Assembly: GCF_030818575.1 (NCBI RefSeq)
Contig: NZ_JAUTAL010000001.1
Span: forward strand, 1,674,001-1,738,000
DNA: 64,000 bases
Direction of reading: 5' to 3'
From: Chryseobacterium camelliae
Lineage (GTDB): Bacteria; Bacteroidota; Bacteroidia; Flavobacteriales; Weeksellaceae
Shown here: positions 27,392 through 35,893 of the stretch, piece by piece
Position numbering within the stretch: position 1 is the first letter of the stretch
Layout: every line of letters starts with the position of its first letter
Program-made: the position numbers and the translations under genes
Notes under the pieces: generated by a model
Database searches by the model: none
Seen by the model: the letters and a program-made list of their open reading frames with translations, nothing else
What the model was told of the DNA's origin: nothing

Positions 27392-28288
27392 TCAACGATA
27401 CAAATCCGGTTCTATAGGATTATTATCCTTGGCCAGCCTCTCTTTGGTACTCTTCTCCATGGCCCGCAATACCTGATTGGGGTCGGAAATTTCTTTTCCG
27501 CTGGCGTCTTTGAATTTGAACGTCATTTTCATATCACCATTACCGGCCATCATCTGCCTCATATTTTTTGAAGGATCATTCACATAGGCTTTCCAGACTT
27601 TTCTGAACTGGTCTTCCGTAACCTCGATTTCTTTGCCGCCCACTCCAAGCATGACCATTCCGGAAGGAAGCTTGAATTCGGCGTCCGATGAAGGGTTTGC
27701 TATTTTCTTATTCCCAACCAGTGTCATGATATGGGAGCCTGTCGTATCCTCAATCTTTACGATCAGTCCCGGAAGCCCGTAAAACTTGTACGGACCGTCC
27801 TGGAACGGAATGTCTGCAGTGAACCAGGCAATCCAGTCTCTCCCGCCATAGGATGTCGTAGCCTTTTGCGCCATATATTCTCCTATTTTCTGCTTGTCCG
27901 GAAGAATTTTCCATACGGGTTTCTGATCTTCTTTCACTTTATACTTGTCTGTAGAAATTTTGGTAGACAGGTAAGTCCTGAAATCGGGATAGTCCTTGAC
28001 TACCTTATAATTTATCTGGCCCGGTTTATCATTCCTGTTGATTTGAATGTTTCCCGATCCTGATTTAGTCTGTTTTTCAACATCAGCGACAATGGTAGAA
28101 TCTGAGATAAATTTGTCATAGCTGTAATAGCTGGAGCCTTTGGGAGTGATGTCAAGCAGCATCATTTCTTTTTTCACATCATCTTTATTATTGGCATCGG
28201 GAATGAACTTGTATTCGTAAAAGAAACGATTGGTTTGTGCCTGGATAAGCATTCCCCATACGATGAAAAGCAGAACGGTGTTTTTCAT
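27392..28288 (-). CDS. GLPGLI family secreted protein
   Basis: A 298-residue protein of a family named after its GLPGLI motif, here in PYKFYGLPGLIVKIED (about residue 165-180). A signal peptide (FIVWGMLIQAQ) indicates export. The family is restricted to Bacteroidota and its function is unknown. It often lies with regulators of the BlaI/M56 type, as here: it is 11 bp after the M56 peptidase gene and shares its transcript. Confidence 0.93.
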   Translation of the reverse strand: MKNTVLLFIVWGMLIQAQTNRFFYEYKFIPDANNKDDVKKEMMLLDITPKGSSYYSYDKFISDSTIVADVEKQTKSGSGNIQINRNDKPGQINYKVVKDYPDFRTYLSTKISTDKYKVKEDQKPVWKILPDKQKIGEYMAQKATTSYGGRDWIAWFTADIPFQDGPYKFYGLPGLIVKIEDTTGSHIMTLVGNKKIANPSSDAEFKLPSGMVMLGVGGKEIEVTEDQFRKVWKAYVNDPSKNMRQMMAGNGDMKMTFKFKDASGKEISDPNQVLRAMEKSTKERLAKDNNPIEPDLYR

Positions 28289-28299
28289 GATGATATTGA

Positions 28300-30165
28300 T
28301 TAGTTGTTTTTATTTTTAGTTTCAATCCTGATTTCGGAATTCACCTTACCGTCGTCTGTCTTTTTATTAACTCTCACCGCTTTGATAATCACCGGATCCA
28401 AAGCATCCATTTCTTTTTTAGTGACTTCAGTATCGTCTACATAAATTTTGAAATTGGCATCCTTATCAAACAAATTATTTTTGTTGGTACTTACAATTAC
28501 CCTACTTCTGGGATTCTGAATGTTTCCCGTTCCGGTTATTATTTTAACATCCGGATTAGTGGTACCTGTACTATAGAAATAAGACAATCTGTTGCCGTCC
28601 AGTGATCTTTTTTCTGCTTCCAGCTTAGCTCTTTCGCCTTCAAGCTTGGCTCTTTTTTCTTCCAGTCTGGCCCTTTCCCTTTCAAGCTTGGCTCTTTTTC
28701 TAATTACAGTAGGTGATTCTTTTTTTCCGGATGGCGATATTCTGATCACGTTTTCCATATCCGGAGACCATCTCATGTCTTTTGTATCTTTGAAAGTGTA
28801 TAATTTCACTTTGGGTATCTCACGCATACCAGAAGAATTAAGTTGTTGTAGAGGTTCAGGATAATCAAACTTTATTTCAGGCATTTCCGGCATTTCAATA
28901 TTAAGTTCTTTAAGATGGTTTACTTCATCTTTCCATTCTTTTGATTTGAAATAGTCATTAATATTGATATCTTTTCCGTTCATTTTAATTACCATTGCCG
29001 ATTTAAGATAATTTGGTGAACTGGCAATCTTTCCAAGCTCACCGGAAAGTTTACCCAGTTCTTCAAGATTTTTGTAGTACTCGTCTGTCTCAGGTTTCAG
29101 CTTTCGCAGATTTTCGGTTTTCTGCTTAATTCTTTTGCTTAAATCTGAAATTCTTTGATTATCATCCGATCTATTATATACTCTTGGAGTTGGTATGCTG
29201 TCTTTAACATCAGGAACAATCGTATCTTTTTTAACGGTGATGTGTTCTTCTTTTGCGATCTGTGCAACGGCTTTTTCTATTTCTTTATTAGTGGCCTTAA
29301 TCTCCTGATTTTTGGCATTTACAAGATAGGCAAACGCCACTGTAAATACTACGGGTAGTGCTAAAATTCTATGCGCATATCCGAATTTGGTTTTAGGTTT
29401 CTGTAACATCTTTAATCTTTTTTTGAGGTTTGAACTGAGAAACGGACTGGCAGCCGGCCACTGGGTTCCGGAAAAGTGGCTGGCCAAAAGCATCTGCGCA
29501 AATGCTTTGGTGTCCGATTGCTTTACGGCCTTTTTATCGGCCAGATATTCATGTATTAAACTAAGTTCTTTCTTGATGATATGGAAAAACGGGTTGAACC
29601 AAAGCAGAGACGTGATCATTTCCATAAAGATTTTATCATATGAATGCTTCTGTTCTATATGAACCATTTCGTGCTTCAGTATTTGTCTTCCCACCTCTGA
29701 ATTGAGGACAATGGTATCTTTCCAGAACAGACTTCTGAAATAGGAAAAAGGAGCTTCTGTAAGATTGGTATGGTAAAAGCTGATGCCTTTTTTACTTTCC
29801 TTCGGGAATGTTTTCTTAAACTGCCGTATTTTTAAGATTCCGTAGAGCAGCCTCACTGAAAAACAGAGAGAAACCAGGCCCAGAACTGAAAAAGCAATTC
29901 TAAAATAAATGTCGTCATTATTTATGGTTTTAGCGGTATTAAAATTACTGATCCTGTCCATCATCAGGTATAGATCATTGCTGACCTCTACGGTAAAGTC
30001 ATCCACCTTAATGAAGGGAAGCAGTATGGACAAAACCGTTGCAGACAATAAGTAAAACCTGTTGTAATGATGGAAGGTCTTATCTTTTAAAGACAACCGA
30101 TAGTACAAAAATGTTACACCGGAACATACAATCATTTTTATAAAGTACAGACTTACGGCTTCCAT
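28300..30165 (-). CDS. M56-family BlaR1/MecR1-like membrane metallopeptidase
   Basis: A 621-residue protein. The N-terminal half has several membrane helices and the zinc motif HEMVH at residues 165-169, with ENxx-like follow-up (LSLIHEYLADKKA). It probably cleaves the BlaI repressor encoded upstream. There is no penicillin-binding sensor domain; instead the C-terminal half is a periplasmic region with a charged repeat (RAKLE/RARLE units, seven residues each, about residues 495-530, likely helical). The stop is 11 bp from the GLPGLI start and its start is 2 bp from the blaI stop. Confidence 0.92.
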   Translation of the reverse strand: MEAVSLYFIKMIVCSGVTFLYYRLSLKDKTFHHYNRFYLLSATVLSILLPFIKVDDFTVEVSNDLYLMMDRISNFNTAKTINNDDIYFRIAFSVLGLVSLCFSVRLLYGILKIRQFKKTFPKESKKGISFYHTNLTEAPFSYFRSLFWKDTIVLNSEVGRQILKHEMVHIEQKHSYDKIFMEMITSLLWFNPFFHIIKKELSLIHEYLADKKAVKQSDTKAFAQMLLASHFSGTQWPAASPFLSSNLKKRLKMLQKPKTKFGYAHRILALPVVFTVAFAYLVNAKNQEIKATNKEIEKAVAQIAKEEHITVKKDTIVPDVKDSIPTPRVYNRSDDNQRISDLSKRIKQKTENLRKLKPETDEYYKNLEELGKLSGELGKIASSPNYLKSAMVIKMNGKDININDYFKSKEWKDEVNHLKELNIEMPEMPEIKFDYPEPLQQLNSSGMREIPKVKLYTFKDTKDMRWSPDMENVIRISPSGKKESPTVIRKRAKLERERARLEEKRAKLEGERAKLEAEKRSLDGNRLSYFYSTGTTNPDVKIITGTGNIQNPRSRVIVSTNKNNLFDKDANFKIYVDDTEVTKKEMDALDPVIIKAVRVNKKTDDGKVNSEIRIETKNKNN

Positions 30166-30167
30166 AA

Positions 30168-30533
30168 TCAGTCTTTGTTTTTAAGTTCATTAAGGAGAAG
30201 TTCAAGATCTTCCACGGTCATTTCATTTTTCTCAACCAGGAAAGAGACGGCACTCTTATAAGATCCTTTGAAATAATTTTTAACCAGGCTTTTCATGGTT
30301 TTCCCGGAGTATTGTTCTTTTGAGATCAGCGGGAAATATTCATGTTGGCGCCCGTGCACCTGATAATCAACGAATTCTTTATCCTTCAGCACCTTAAGAA
30401 TCGTAGATACGGTATTGGTATGCGGCTTAGGCTCAGGGAAAAGTTCAAGCAGGTCTTTCAGGAACCCTCTTTCAATCTTCCACAAATACTGCATTACCTG
30501 TTCTTCCGCTTTTGTCAATGTCTGAATTTTCAT
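30168..30533 (-). CDS. BlaI/MecI-family transcriptional repressor
   Basis: A 121-residue winged-helix repressor (LTKAEEQVMQYLWKIERG; HTNTVSTILKVLKDKEFVDY). The family binds a palindrome as a dimer and is inactivated by proteolysis by an M56 membrane peptidase, here encoded 2 bp downstream. Two palindromes overlap the promoter (see the entries at 30574 and 30621), so autorepression of the operon is likely. The trigger may be something other than beta-lactams, since the M56 protein lacks the penicillin-binding domain. Confidence 0.93.
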   Translation of the reverse strand: MKIQTLTKAEEQVMQYLWKIERGFLKDLLELFPEPKPHTNTVSTILKVLKDKEFVDYQVHGRQHEYFPLISKEQYSGKTMKSLVKNYFKGSYKSAVSFLVEKNEMTVEDLELLLNELKNKD

Positions 30534-30573
30534 ATCTCTTTTTTTAGTATGACTATGCCTTTCAGGCTATATC

Positions 30574-30587
30574 ACTAATTAAATAGT
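30574..30587. promoter_or_regulatory. Candidate BlaI operator 1
   Basis: ACTAATTAAATAGT, an ACTA-N6-TAGT palindrome with one off-symmetry base, downstream of the -7 box of the blaI promoter. A second site of the same pattern lies at 30621-30634. Confidence 0.65.
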
Positions 30588-30591
30588 TATA

Positions 30592-30622
30592 CAAATGTAT
30601 AAATAAATCTGATTCAAACAAC
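30592..30622 (-). promoter_or_regulatory. Promoter of the blaI-M56-GLPGLI operon
   Basis: On the minus strand GTTG (30619-30622) and TACATTTG (30592-30599) are spaced by 19 nt, matching the Bacteroidota -33/-7 pattern. The -33 box overlaps the upstream candidate operator. Confidence 0.7.
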
Positions 30623-30634
30623 TATTTTTTTAGT
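30621..30634. promoter_or_regulatory. Candidate BlaI operator 2
   Basis: ACTATTTTTTTAGT, the same ACTA-N6-TAGT pattern, overlapping the -33 region of the promoter. Confidence 0.65.
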
Positions 30635-30639
30635 GATAA

Positions 30640-31003
30640 ACAAATTTTTTAAATAATATATTGATTATCAAATAAATAAATTTCATTTATTTGAATTTAT
30701 TTATGTTCGATGAAAGAGAGAATGCTCATTAGGCAGCAGCAAGCAACGTGTAATTTCTTTACAATATCAGATAATCCCGGACACAAACTGGTTTAATTTG
30801 AGTCCGGGATACAGTAATTCTTTCTATCAGTTGAATTGGTTTGAAACTGGACAGTACAATTATTAATGGTGAAAATTCCCAGGATGTACTTTTGTCAGTG
30901 TCTCTGTACTCTGAAAAAGGCAATGGCAGATCCTAATTTCCATTTCAGCGATATGCTGCTTAATGGTAATTCTCAGTCTTTACCTGCATAATTCAAATGG
31001 GCA
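30640..31003. other. Gene-free stretch
   Basis: No supportable gene. It holds an AT-rich segment with short inverted repeats at 30668-30705 and, at its end, a short open frame (ending TAA near 30990) that is too short to call. It lies between the blaI promoter and the end of the PhlG-like gene. Confidence 0.5.
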
Positions 31004-31705
31004 TCACCATGGTAAAGGAGCCTTATCTCCATTTTTATTTTCTGCATAATATATAGAAGGCAGGAAGTGTGATAGATAAGTAAATTCAGTATAACAGTGC
31101 TCCATCAATCCAAAACCTATATCTTCATGCAGGGGTGCTGTAGTATCGGCTGCTATTGCTCCCAAATAAAAGTGACTTCTCAACGTACACCCAAAAGGTG
31201 TGTCTCTGGCTACATGAAACATGAAGCCATCTTCAGGGTCACCATTGTCATCCAGTGGCGTGTCTTTTCCAAATCCGATTCTTGCATAAATTACGGCACC
31301 CACATGTGCTGTATCATAAGCTTCCTCTAGCAAAGCAGGATTAAAAACTTCTGCCGGATCATGGAATTTTATCGTGGCAGGTACAGGTGCGATCTCTCCT
31401 AATGCTTCTGTAGCATGGATCGTAGCGCCAATATAGTTTTTATTTTTTACCCATTGGCTATCCCAACCACTGTGCAGGATGTGATCATGAGGATGCCACC
31501 ATTTCAAATGTTGAGTTGTTTCGAAGAAAGTGAACCACCAGTCGAGCATTTTACTTTTACAGCCATGGAGATCCGTTCTCATAGAAATCTGGAGCATCCC
31601 GTTTTCCATCCTCTTTATACCGGCTTCCAGTCTTAAAGGTTTAGGGGATAAGAGCTTGTCTATATCCGAAAATAATACCTGTTGTTGTTCTTTAGTAAGT
31701 TTCAT
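31004..31705 (-). CDS. PhlG-like (DAPG/phloretin hydrolase) family protein
   Basis: A 233-residue cytoplasmic protein resembling the zinc hydrolases that split a C-C bond in 2,4-diacetylphloroglucinol or phloretin. Visible family marks are MLDWWFTFF (53-61), the WHPHDHI segment (70-76), Glu100 and the HxxxE pair H203/E207 (MEHCYTEF), which would be the zinc ligands. It is shorter than PhlG, mainly at the N-terminus. A Crp/Fnr regulator gene lies upstream on the same strand with a palindrome in between, so expression is probably controlled by it. The true substrate is unknown. Confidence 0.75.
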   Translation of the reverse strand: MKLTKEQQQVLFSDIDKLLSPKPLRLEAGIKRMENGMLQISMRTDLHGCKSKMLDWWFTFFETTQHLKWWHPHDHILHSGWDSQWVKNKNYIGATIHATEALGEIAPVPATIKFHDPAEVFNPALLEEAYDTAHVGAVIYARIGFGKDTPLDDNGDPEDGFMFHVARDTPFGCTLRSHFYLGAIAADTTAPLHEDIGFGLMEHCYTEFTYLSHFLPSIYYAENKNGDKAPLPW

Positions 31706-31731
31706 ATTATCTTTGATTAATTATTGTTTAT

Positions 31732-31739
31732 CAAAGGTA
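31732..31739 (-). promoter_or_regulatory. -7 box for the PhlG-like gene
   Basis: On the minus strand TACCTTTG matches TAnnTTTG, 26 nt before the start codon. No good -33 box is seen, which fits a promoter needing an activator. Confidence 0.55.
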
Positions 31740-31761
31740 ACAGAAGTGCCCTGCTAAAAAA

Positions 31762-31777
31762 CTTAACCTTGGTTAAG
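31762..31777. promoter_or_regulatory. Candidate Crp/Fnr-type operator
   Basis: CTTAACC and GGTTAAG form a perfect 7+7 palindrome with a 2-bp centre. Its centre is about 34 bp upstream of the -7 box, near the -41 to -45 position used by class II Crp/Fnr activators. The adjacent upstream gene encodes a Crp/Fnr protein. Confidence 0.6.
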
Positions 31778-31781
31778 GTTT

Positions 31782-32378
31782 CTAAGAAGATTTTTGGTGG
31801 CTCTGCTTAAGTATTCTGCTGTACGCTTCTGGTGTAATTCCTAAAAACTGAGCAATATATTTATAGGGAACCTTTTTAGCAATATCAGGATAATGTGTTC
31901 TGATAAATTCAATCATTTCACTCTTGCCATATAGCAGCTTCATATCGGTTATCAAAATATCTTCAGCAATGATCTCAAGAACAGTATTTCTAAGTATTTT
32001 ACCCAGGCTGATACCATTATTGTAATACCTCATAAAATCTGATCCGGCTATTGAAATGATCGTACACGGGGTAATGCTTACAATTTGATATCTGGATACC
32101 GTATGGTGAAGTAAACTGTCAAAGTTTGTACAGAGGTTGCCCGGTTGAAAAAATCTGCCGATCACTTTTTTTTCGTTTATTGTAAATTCTGAAGCCAATA
32201 CACCTTCGGCAACAAATATCACATCGCTGTAGCGGAAATCTCTTTTTAAAATAATTTCATTCTTTCTGAAAGATTTCAGAACGGAGTGATCCAGTAAATC
32301 TTTCCACTCTGCATCCTGAAGGAATTCTTTAAGATTAAATATTGTACACAGATGATCTTCAATAGTTTTATTTTTCAT
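31782..32378 (-). CDS. Crp/Fnr-family transcriptional regulator
   Basis: A 198-residue regulator with an N-terminal cyclic-nucleotide-binding fold (about residues 10-125; VIFVAEGVLASEFTINEKKV and RFFQPGNLC) and a C-terminal helix-turn-helix (YIAQFLGITPEAYSRILKQ). It has no cysteine cluster of the FNR type. The Arg of the cAMP-binding loop is not obvious, so the effector is unknown. It probably activates the PhlG-like gene 76 bp downstream. Confidence 0.9.
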   Translation of the reverse strand: MKNKTIEDHLCTIFNLKEFLQDAEWKDLLDHSVLKSFRKNEIILKRDFRYSDVIFVAEGVLASEFTINEKKVIGRFFQPGNLCTNFDSLLHHTVSRYQIVSITPCTIISIAGSDFMRYYNNGISLGKILRNTVLEIIAEDILITDMKLLYGKSEMIEFIRTHYPDIAKKVPYKYIAQFLGITPEAYSRILKQSHQKSS

Positions 32379-32659
32379 TAAATAATTTACAGATATTATG
32401 TGAATCTAATATAAAGATAGAAAAGACCTGAATATCTATGGCCGTTATTCCCAAGATTTCAGAAACAAAAAGTGCTGAAGCTATGTTAATCCTATGAGGA
32501 ATAATGCAGTTTAAAATCAAACAATACATATCATATATTCATCATTTTTACAATAATGAATACATTCATTATAAATTTGTTAAAATTTATTAAATAAATA
32601 TGAAATGAATTTGTCTAAAGTGGGAAAATATATTTATTTTAGTGCTTTAAAAATTTCTC

Positions 32660-33241
32660 ATGAAAAGATATAATTTACTGATTGTACTGTTACTGCTTAT
32701 TTTCAACATCACTAATGCCCAAAAGAAAAATACTCCTGCCGCTGATCTCAGCGTAGTAAAGGAAACCAAAACGAAGATCGAAAATACGGTTCCTCTGGTG
32801 ATCGGACACCTGCAGGCCATAGCAACCAAAGAAGGAGACAATAATATCCTTACCAACGGTAAAACAGCTCTGGGAAAGGAATACGCTAAACTGGAATCTG
32901 AATGGATGCTGTATAGAGGAAATATGAACAACTGTATCCTTAATAATTCTTCGAAAAAAGCAAAGAAGTGCATGGAGTACCACACTCAGTATCTTAGAAA
33001 TACTTTTATCAACTACAAGAATTACATCACTTACCTTACCAAGAAGAACGGTTATCTAGGTGTAGAAGGTGATACCAAGATTGATTTTAATCCTTCTGAA
33101 ATTACTACTAAGCTGAGCGAAGCCTATTTCAATGCCAATGATGCAGTAGGCAGGATGAAAGGAAGCCAGAAAAAAGAATTCCTGGGACAGACCCTTTCAC
33201 AGGACAACAACCTAAGACCTTATGCTGAAATTGCCCAATAA
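32660..33241 (+). CDS. Secreted protein of unknown function
   Basis: A 193-residue protein with a signal peptide (LLLLIFNITNAQ). The mature part is helical and charged, with two cysteines (NNCILNN and AKKCMEY) that may form a disulfide. No family was recognised. It is a single gene with a strong terminator. Confidence 0.75.
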   Translation: MKRYNLLIVLLLLIFNITNAQKKNTPAADLSVVKETKTKIENTVPLVIGHLQAIATKEGDNNILTNGKTALGKEYAKLESEWMLYRGNMNNCILNNSSKKAKKCMEYHTQYLRNTFINYKNYITYLTKKNGYLGVEGDTKIDFNPSEITTKLSEAYFNANDAVGRMKGSQKKEFLGQTLSQDNNLRPYAEIAQ

Positions 33242-33264
33242 GCCATTCTAAGTAAAAAATACAG

Positions 33265-33288
33265 ACCGCCTCTTCAGGCGGTTTTTTC
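33265..33288 (+). terminator. Terminator after the secreted protein gene
   Basis: CCGCCT and AGGCGG pair around a 4-nt loop, followed by six Ts. Confidence 0.9.
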
Positions 33289-33357
33289 TTTTTAAGAGGT
33301 AACCTCTTGGCACAGAAGATGAACAGTATGGTATATTAATCTTTAAAATACACTACA

Positions 33358-33564
33358 ATGAGCAATCTGAAAAAAGGAGACATGGTAAGATGGAATTCCA
33401 GCAATGGTGAAACGCATGGTAGAATCACCGCCGTCCATAAAAAGGACTTTATCTTTATGAACAGACAGAGACGCGCTTCCGAAGATGAACCGCAGTATGA
33501 AGTAATGAGTGAAAAAACCGGTAAGTCGGCCGTCCACAAAGCATCAGCACTTAAGAAAATGTAA
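33358..33564 (+). CDS. DUF2945 (HVA1/Tudor-like) small protein
   Basis: A 68-residue cytoplasmic protein of the DUF2945 family. The opening KKGDMVRWNSSNGETHGRI and the closing HKASALKKM are the family's conserved ends, and the ASEDEPQYEV middle fits too. The family is thought to have a Tudor-like barrel; its role is unsettled. It is a single gene with its own terminator. Confidence 0.88.
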   Translation: MSNLKKGDMVRWNSSNGETHGRITAVHKKDFIFMNRQRRASEDEPQYEVMSEKTGKSAVHKASALKKM

Positions 33565-33596
33565 AAATTGCCACGATATTGTGGCAATTGTATTTT
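33564..33596 (+). terminator. Terminator after the DUF2945 gene
   Basis: AATTGCCAC and GTGGCAATT pair around a 6-nt loop and are followed by GTATTTT. It lies between convergent genes and could serve both. Confidence 0.8.
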
Positions 33597-33610
33597 ACAG
33601 GGATATTATC

Positions 33611-34021
33611 CTATTTGATTTTATCATAAATGAGTTTGGTGACAACTGCCCCGAAAAGATAATAAGCAACTGTCATTACTTTTTTCTCTGTAGTCTCAGC
33701 GACAGGAGTGTCATCCAGTCCCATTTTTTTCGGTAATGCTACCGCACCAATCCCGGCCAGCAGTCCTGATGCAATATTAAAACCGCTGGTTGCTGTAGTC
33801 GCATAATAAATTCCGTTACTAATGACATCTCCTGCCAGGGTAGCCGCGTACAGCTGATCATGATTTGTTATTTTCATGTCTGCTTTGTCCAATGCCTTAT
33901 TGAGGGCTTCTTCTCCCACTTTATTCACTTCCGGAACATTATTGAAATTCTTTCTGATGGTTTCATGCAGCAGGTTGAGTGCAATAGCACCTCCTAAACC
34001 TGCAAGTATTTTCTTATACAT
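33611..34021 (-). CDS. Small membrane protein of unknown function
   Basis: A 136-residue protein with a hydrophobic N-terminus (residues 4-22), two Gly/Ala-rich hydrophobic stretches in the middle (GFNIASGLLAGIGAVALP) and a hydrophobic C-terminal helix (VAYYLFGAVVTKLIYDKIK). No family was recognised. It is in line with the SpoIIAA-like gene 41 bp upstream and may be co-transcribed. Confidence 0.75.
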   Translation of the reverse strand: MYKKILAGLGGAIALNLLHETIRKNFNNVPEVNKVGEEALNKALDKADMKITNHDQLYAATLAGDVISNGIYYATTATSGFNIASGLLAGIGAVALPKKMGLDDTPVAETTEKKVMTVAYYLFGAVVTKLIYDKIK

Positions 34022-34062
34022 AAACTGTGATTTGGTTGTCGATTATTTATATGGTATGCCAA

Positions 34063-34434
34063 TTACAGATCCTGACCTGTTGCTACCCAATGCTCTGCTT
34101 TATCATATTCGTGTTTATCGTACCCTCTAAACTCCCCGATCATTACCTTACTGACCATATCAGTAAACTTCTGTATGCTCTCTTCATCAGTGACAATTGC
34201 GCAACGGTTCCATTTGGTGATATTTTTGATTCCCAGCCAGGCATCATTCATCCAGGCAGCAAAGGTGAAATTTTTAAGAGGTGTATCAAGTTTTAAAAGA
34301 TAGTTCAATTCACCTTCCTGTTCTATTTTCTCATCAATGATTTTGATCACGCCGTCAAAATCTTCCTTTGTAATTTCGCCGGATGCTTCAAATGCGGCGA
34401 TATTCCTCGGTGCTGTGGCGATGGGTTGTAACAT
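34063..34434 (-). CDS. SpoIIAA-like STAS-fold protein
   Basis: A 123-residue protein of the SpoIIAA-like (DUF3478) family. The pattern ASGEITKEDF, then the strand LLKLD, the Trp-rich helix WMNDAWLGIK, and RCAIVTDEESIQKF fits, as does the final segment GEFRGYDKHEYDKAEHWV. The phosphorylated serine of true anti-anti-sigma factors is not evident, so it is more likely a stress-linked lipid- or protein-binding protein. Confidence 0.82.
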   Translation of the reverse strand: MLQPIATAPRNIAAFEASGEITKEDFDGVIKIIDEKIEQEGELNYLLKLDTPLKNFTFAAWMNDAWLGIKNITKWNRCAIVTDEESIQKFTDMVSKVMIGEFRGYDKHEYDKAEHWVATGQDL

Positions 34435-34773
34435 ATGATCTTTTCAACTTAACTGCATAAACTGCGCCATAAATTATACGCTTACCCCATCAAAAATCAT
34501 TAAAACCAACTCAATATTATCCTTTATATATTTATTTTAAACTTAAAATCAATAGAATGCACTAAAATATTTAACTATGATCATAGATTTCTGATCAGAT
34601 TAAAATGAAGTCGATTCGAATGACTAAATTTATTGTATTCCCAAACCTTGTCAGGGTTTGGAATCCTGACAAGGTTGTATGTTAACTCAACATCAGTAAC
34701 TGATTTTAGTGAATAGGTTAAAAAATCAGGTCGATTTCTGTAAGTAACAGAATACCATTCGGGTATACAGCAA
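34435..34773. other. Gene-free stretch with a palindrome
   Basis: No gene is seen. The only structure is an inverted repeat at 34644-34676: AACCTTGTCAGG and its exact complement around a 9-nt loop. It is related in pattern to the palindromes at 66-100 and 184-216. Confidence 0.7.
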
Positions 34774-34808
34774 ATAAAAATCCGGTATGACACTGCCATA
34801 CCGGATTT
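34774..34808 (-). terminator. Terminator of the tRNA cluster
   Basis: AAATCCGGTATG and its complement pair around a 7-nt loop just beyond the last tRNA on the minus strand, followed there by a T-rich run. Confidence 0.88.
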
Positions 34809-34815
34809 ACTTTAG

Positions 34816-34888
<73 letters not shown>

Positions 34889-34925
34889 GTATATTTTAGA
34901 ACGCTTACCGAAAGCGTTAACTTAG

Positions 34926-34998
<73 letters not shown>

Positions 34999-35036
34999 GT
35001 GTATTTTTAAAAACGTTACCACAAACGTTTACTTAG

Positions 35037-35109
<73 letters not shown>

Positions 35110-35210
35110 ATATTGGATTGCAAATATACGACATTTTTTTAATATTCCTAATTTTTCTTGTAAATAAAGGGCTTTTATGAAAACTATGGGATTATTCGTA
35201 TCTTTGTGAT

Positions 35211-35822
35211 ATGGCAAAAGTATTGAAAATTTATCCGGACAATCCACAGGAAAAGCTTATCAACGAAGTTATTACCACCCTGAATAATGGCGGGCTGATT
35301 ATTTATCCGTCTGACACTGTTTATGCCTTGGGATGTAATATTTTTGACATTAGAGCAATGGAAAAGCTTGCACAGATCAAGAAAATTAAGCTTGATAAGG
35401 CTCAGTTCTCCATTATTTGTAATGATCTGAGCCATCTGTCAGATTTTACCCGTCCTATCGAAACTTCGGTTTTCCGTTTTCTGAAAAGCCACCTTCCGGG
35501 CCCGTTCACATTTATCCTTGAGGCTAACAAGAGCCTCCCATTGGCCTATAAAAACCATAAGACCATCGGTATCCGTGTGCCGGACCACCCGATTCCCCAG
35601 CTTATCGTAGAAAAACTGGGCCACCCTATTGCCTCTACCTCAATCAAAGATGATGACGAGATCATCGAATATTCTACAGATCCCGAGCTGATTGCCGAGA
35701 AATACGAACATCTGGTGGATATCGTCATCGATTCCGGTTATGGCGATAATGTAGCTTCCACTATTGTAGACCTTACTTCCGGTGAACCAGAAATCATAAG
35801 ACAGGGTAAAGGCCAGATTTAA
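35211..35822 (+). CDS. Sua5/YciO/YrdC family threonylcarbamoyl-AMP synthase
   Basis: A 203-residue protein of the family that makes threonylcarbamoyl-AMP for the t6A37 modification of ANN-decoding tRNAs. The nucleotide-binding core motifs are LIIYPSDTVYALGCN and FSIICNDLSHLSDF, with IGIRVPDHPI and the later STSIKDDDEI. The YciO branch has an unproven role, so the specific activity is uncertain without knowing whether another copy exists. It is divergent from the tRNA cluster. Confidence 0.9.
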   Translation: MAKVLKIYPDNPQEKLINEVITTLNNGGLIIYPSDTVYALGCNIFDIRAMEKLAQIKKIKLDKAQFSIICNDLSHLSDFTRPIETSVFRFLKSHLPGPFTFILEANKSLPLAYKNHKTIGIRVPDHPIPQLIVEKLGHPIASTSIKDDDEIIEYSTDPELIAEKYEHLVDIVIDSGYGDNVASTIVDLTSGEPEIIRQGKGQI

Positions 35823-35893
35823 TTTCCAACTCAAGCAGCATATTTGAAATACTGAATTACTCAAGCTGCTAATTAGATTCAGATTATTTAACA

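Noticed and set aside
28590..28700. Repeats in the M56 gene as a possible CRISPR or satellite
   Set aside because: The units are in frame, seven residues long and encode charged heptads, so this is a protein repeat.
30890..30992. A short plus-strand frame ending MLLNGNSQSLPA
   Set aside because: Too short and without an upstream coding context; perhaps a remnant, but not supportable.
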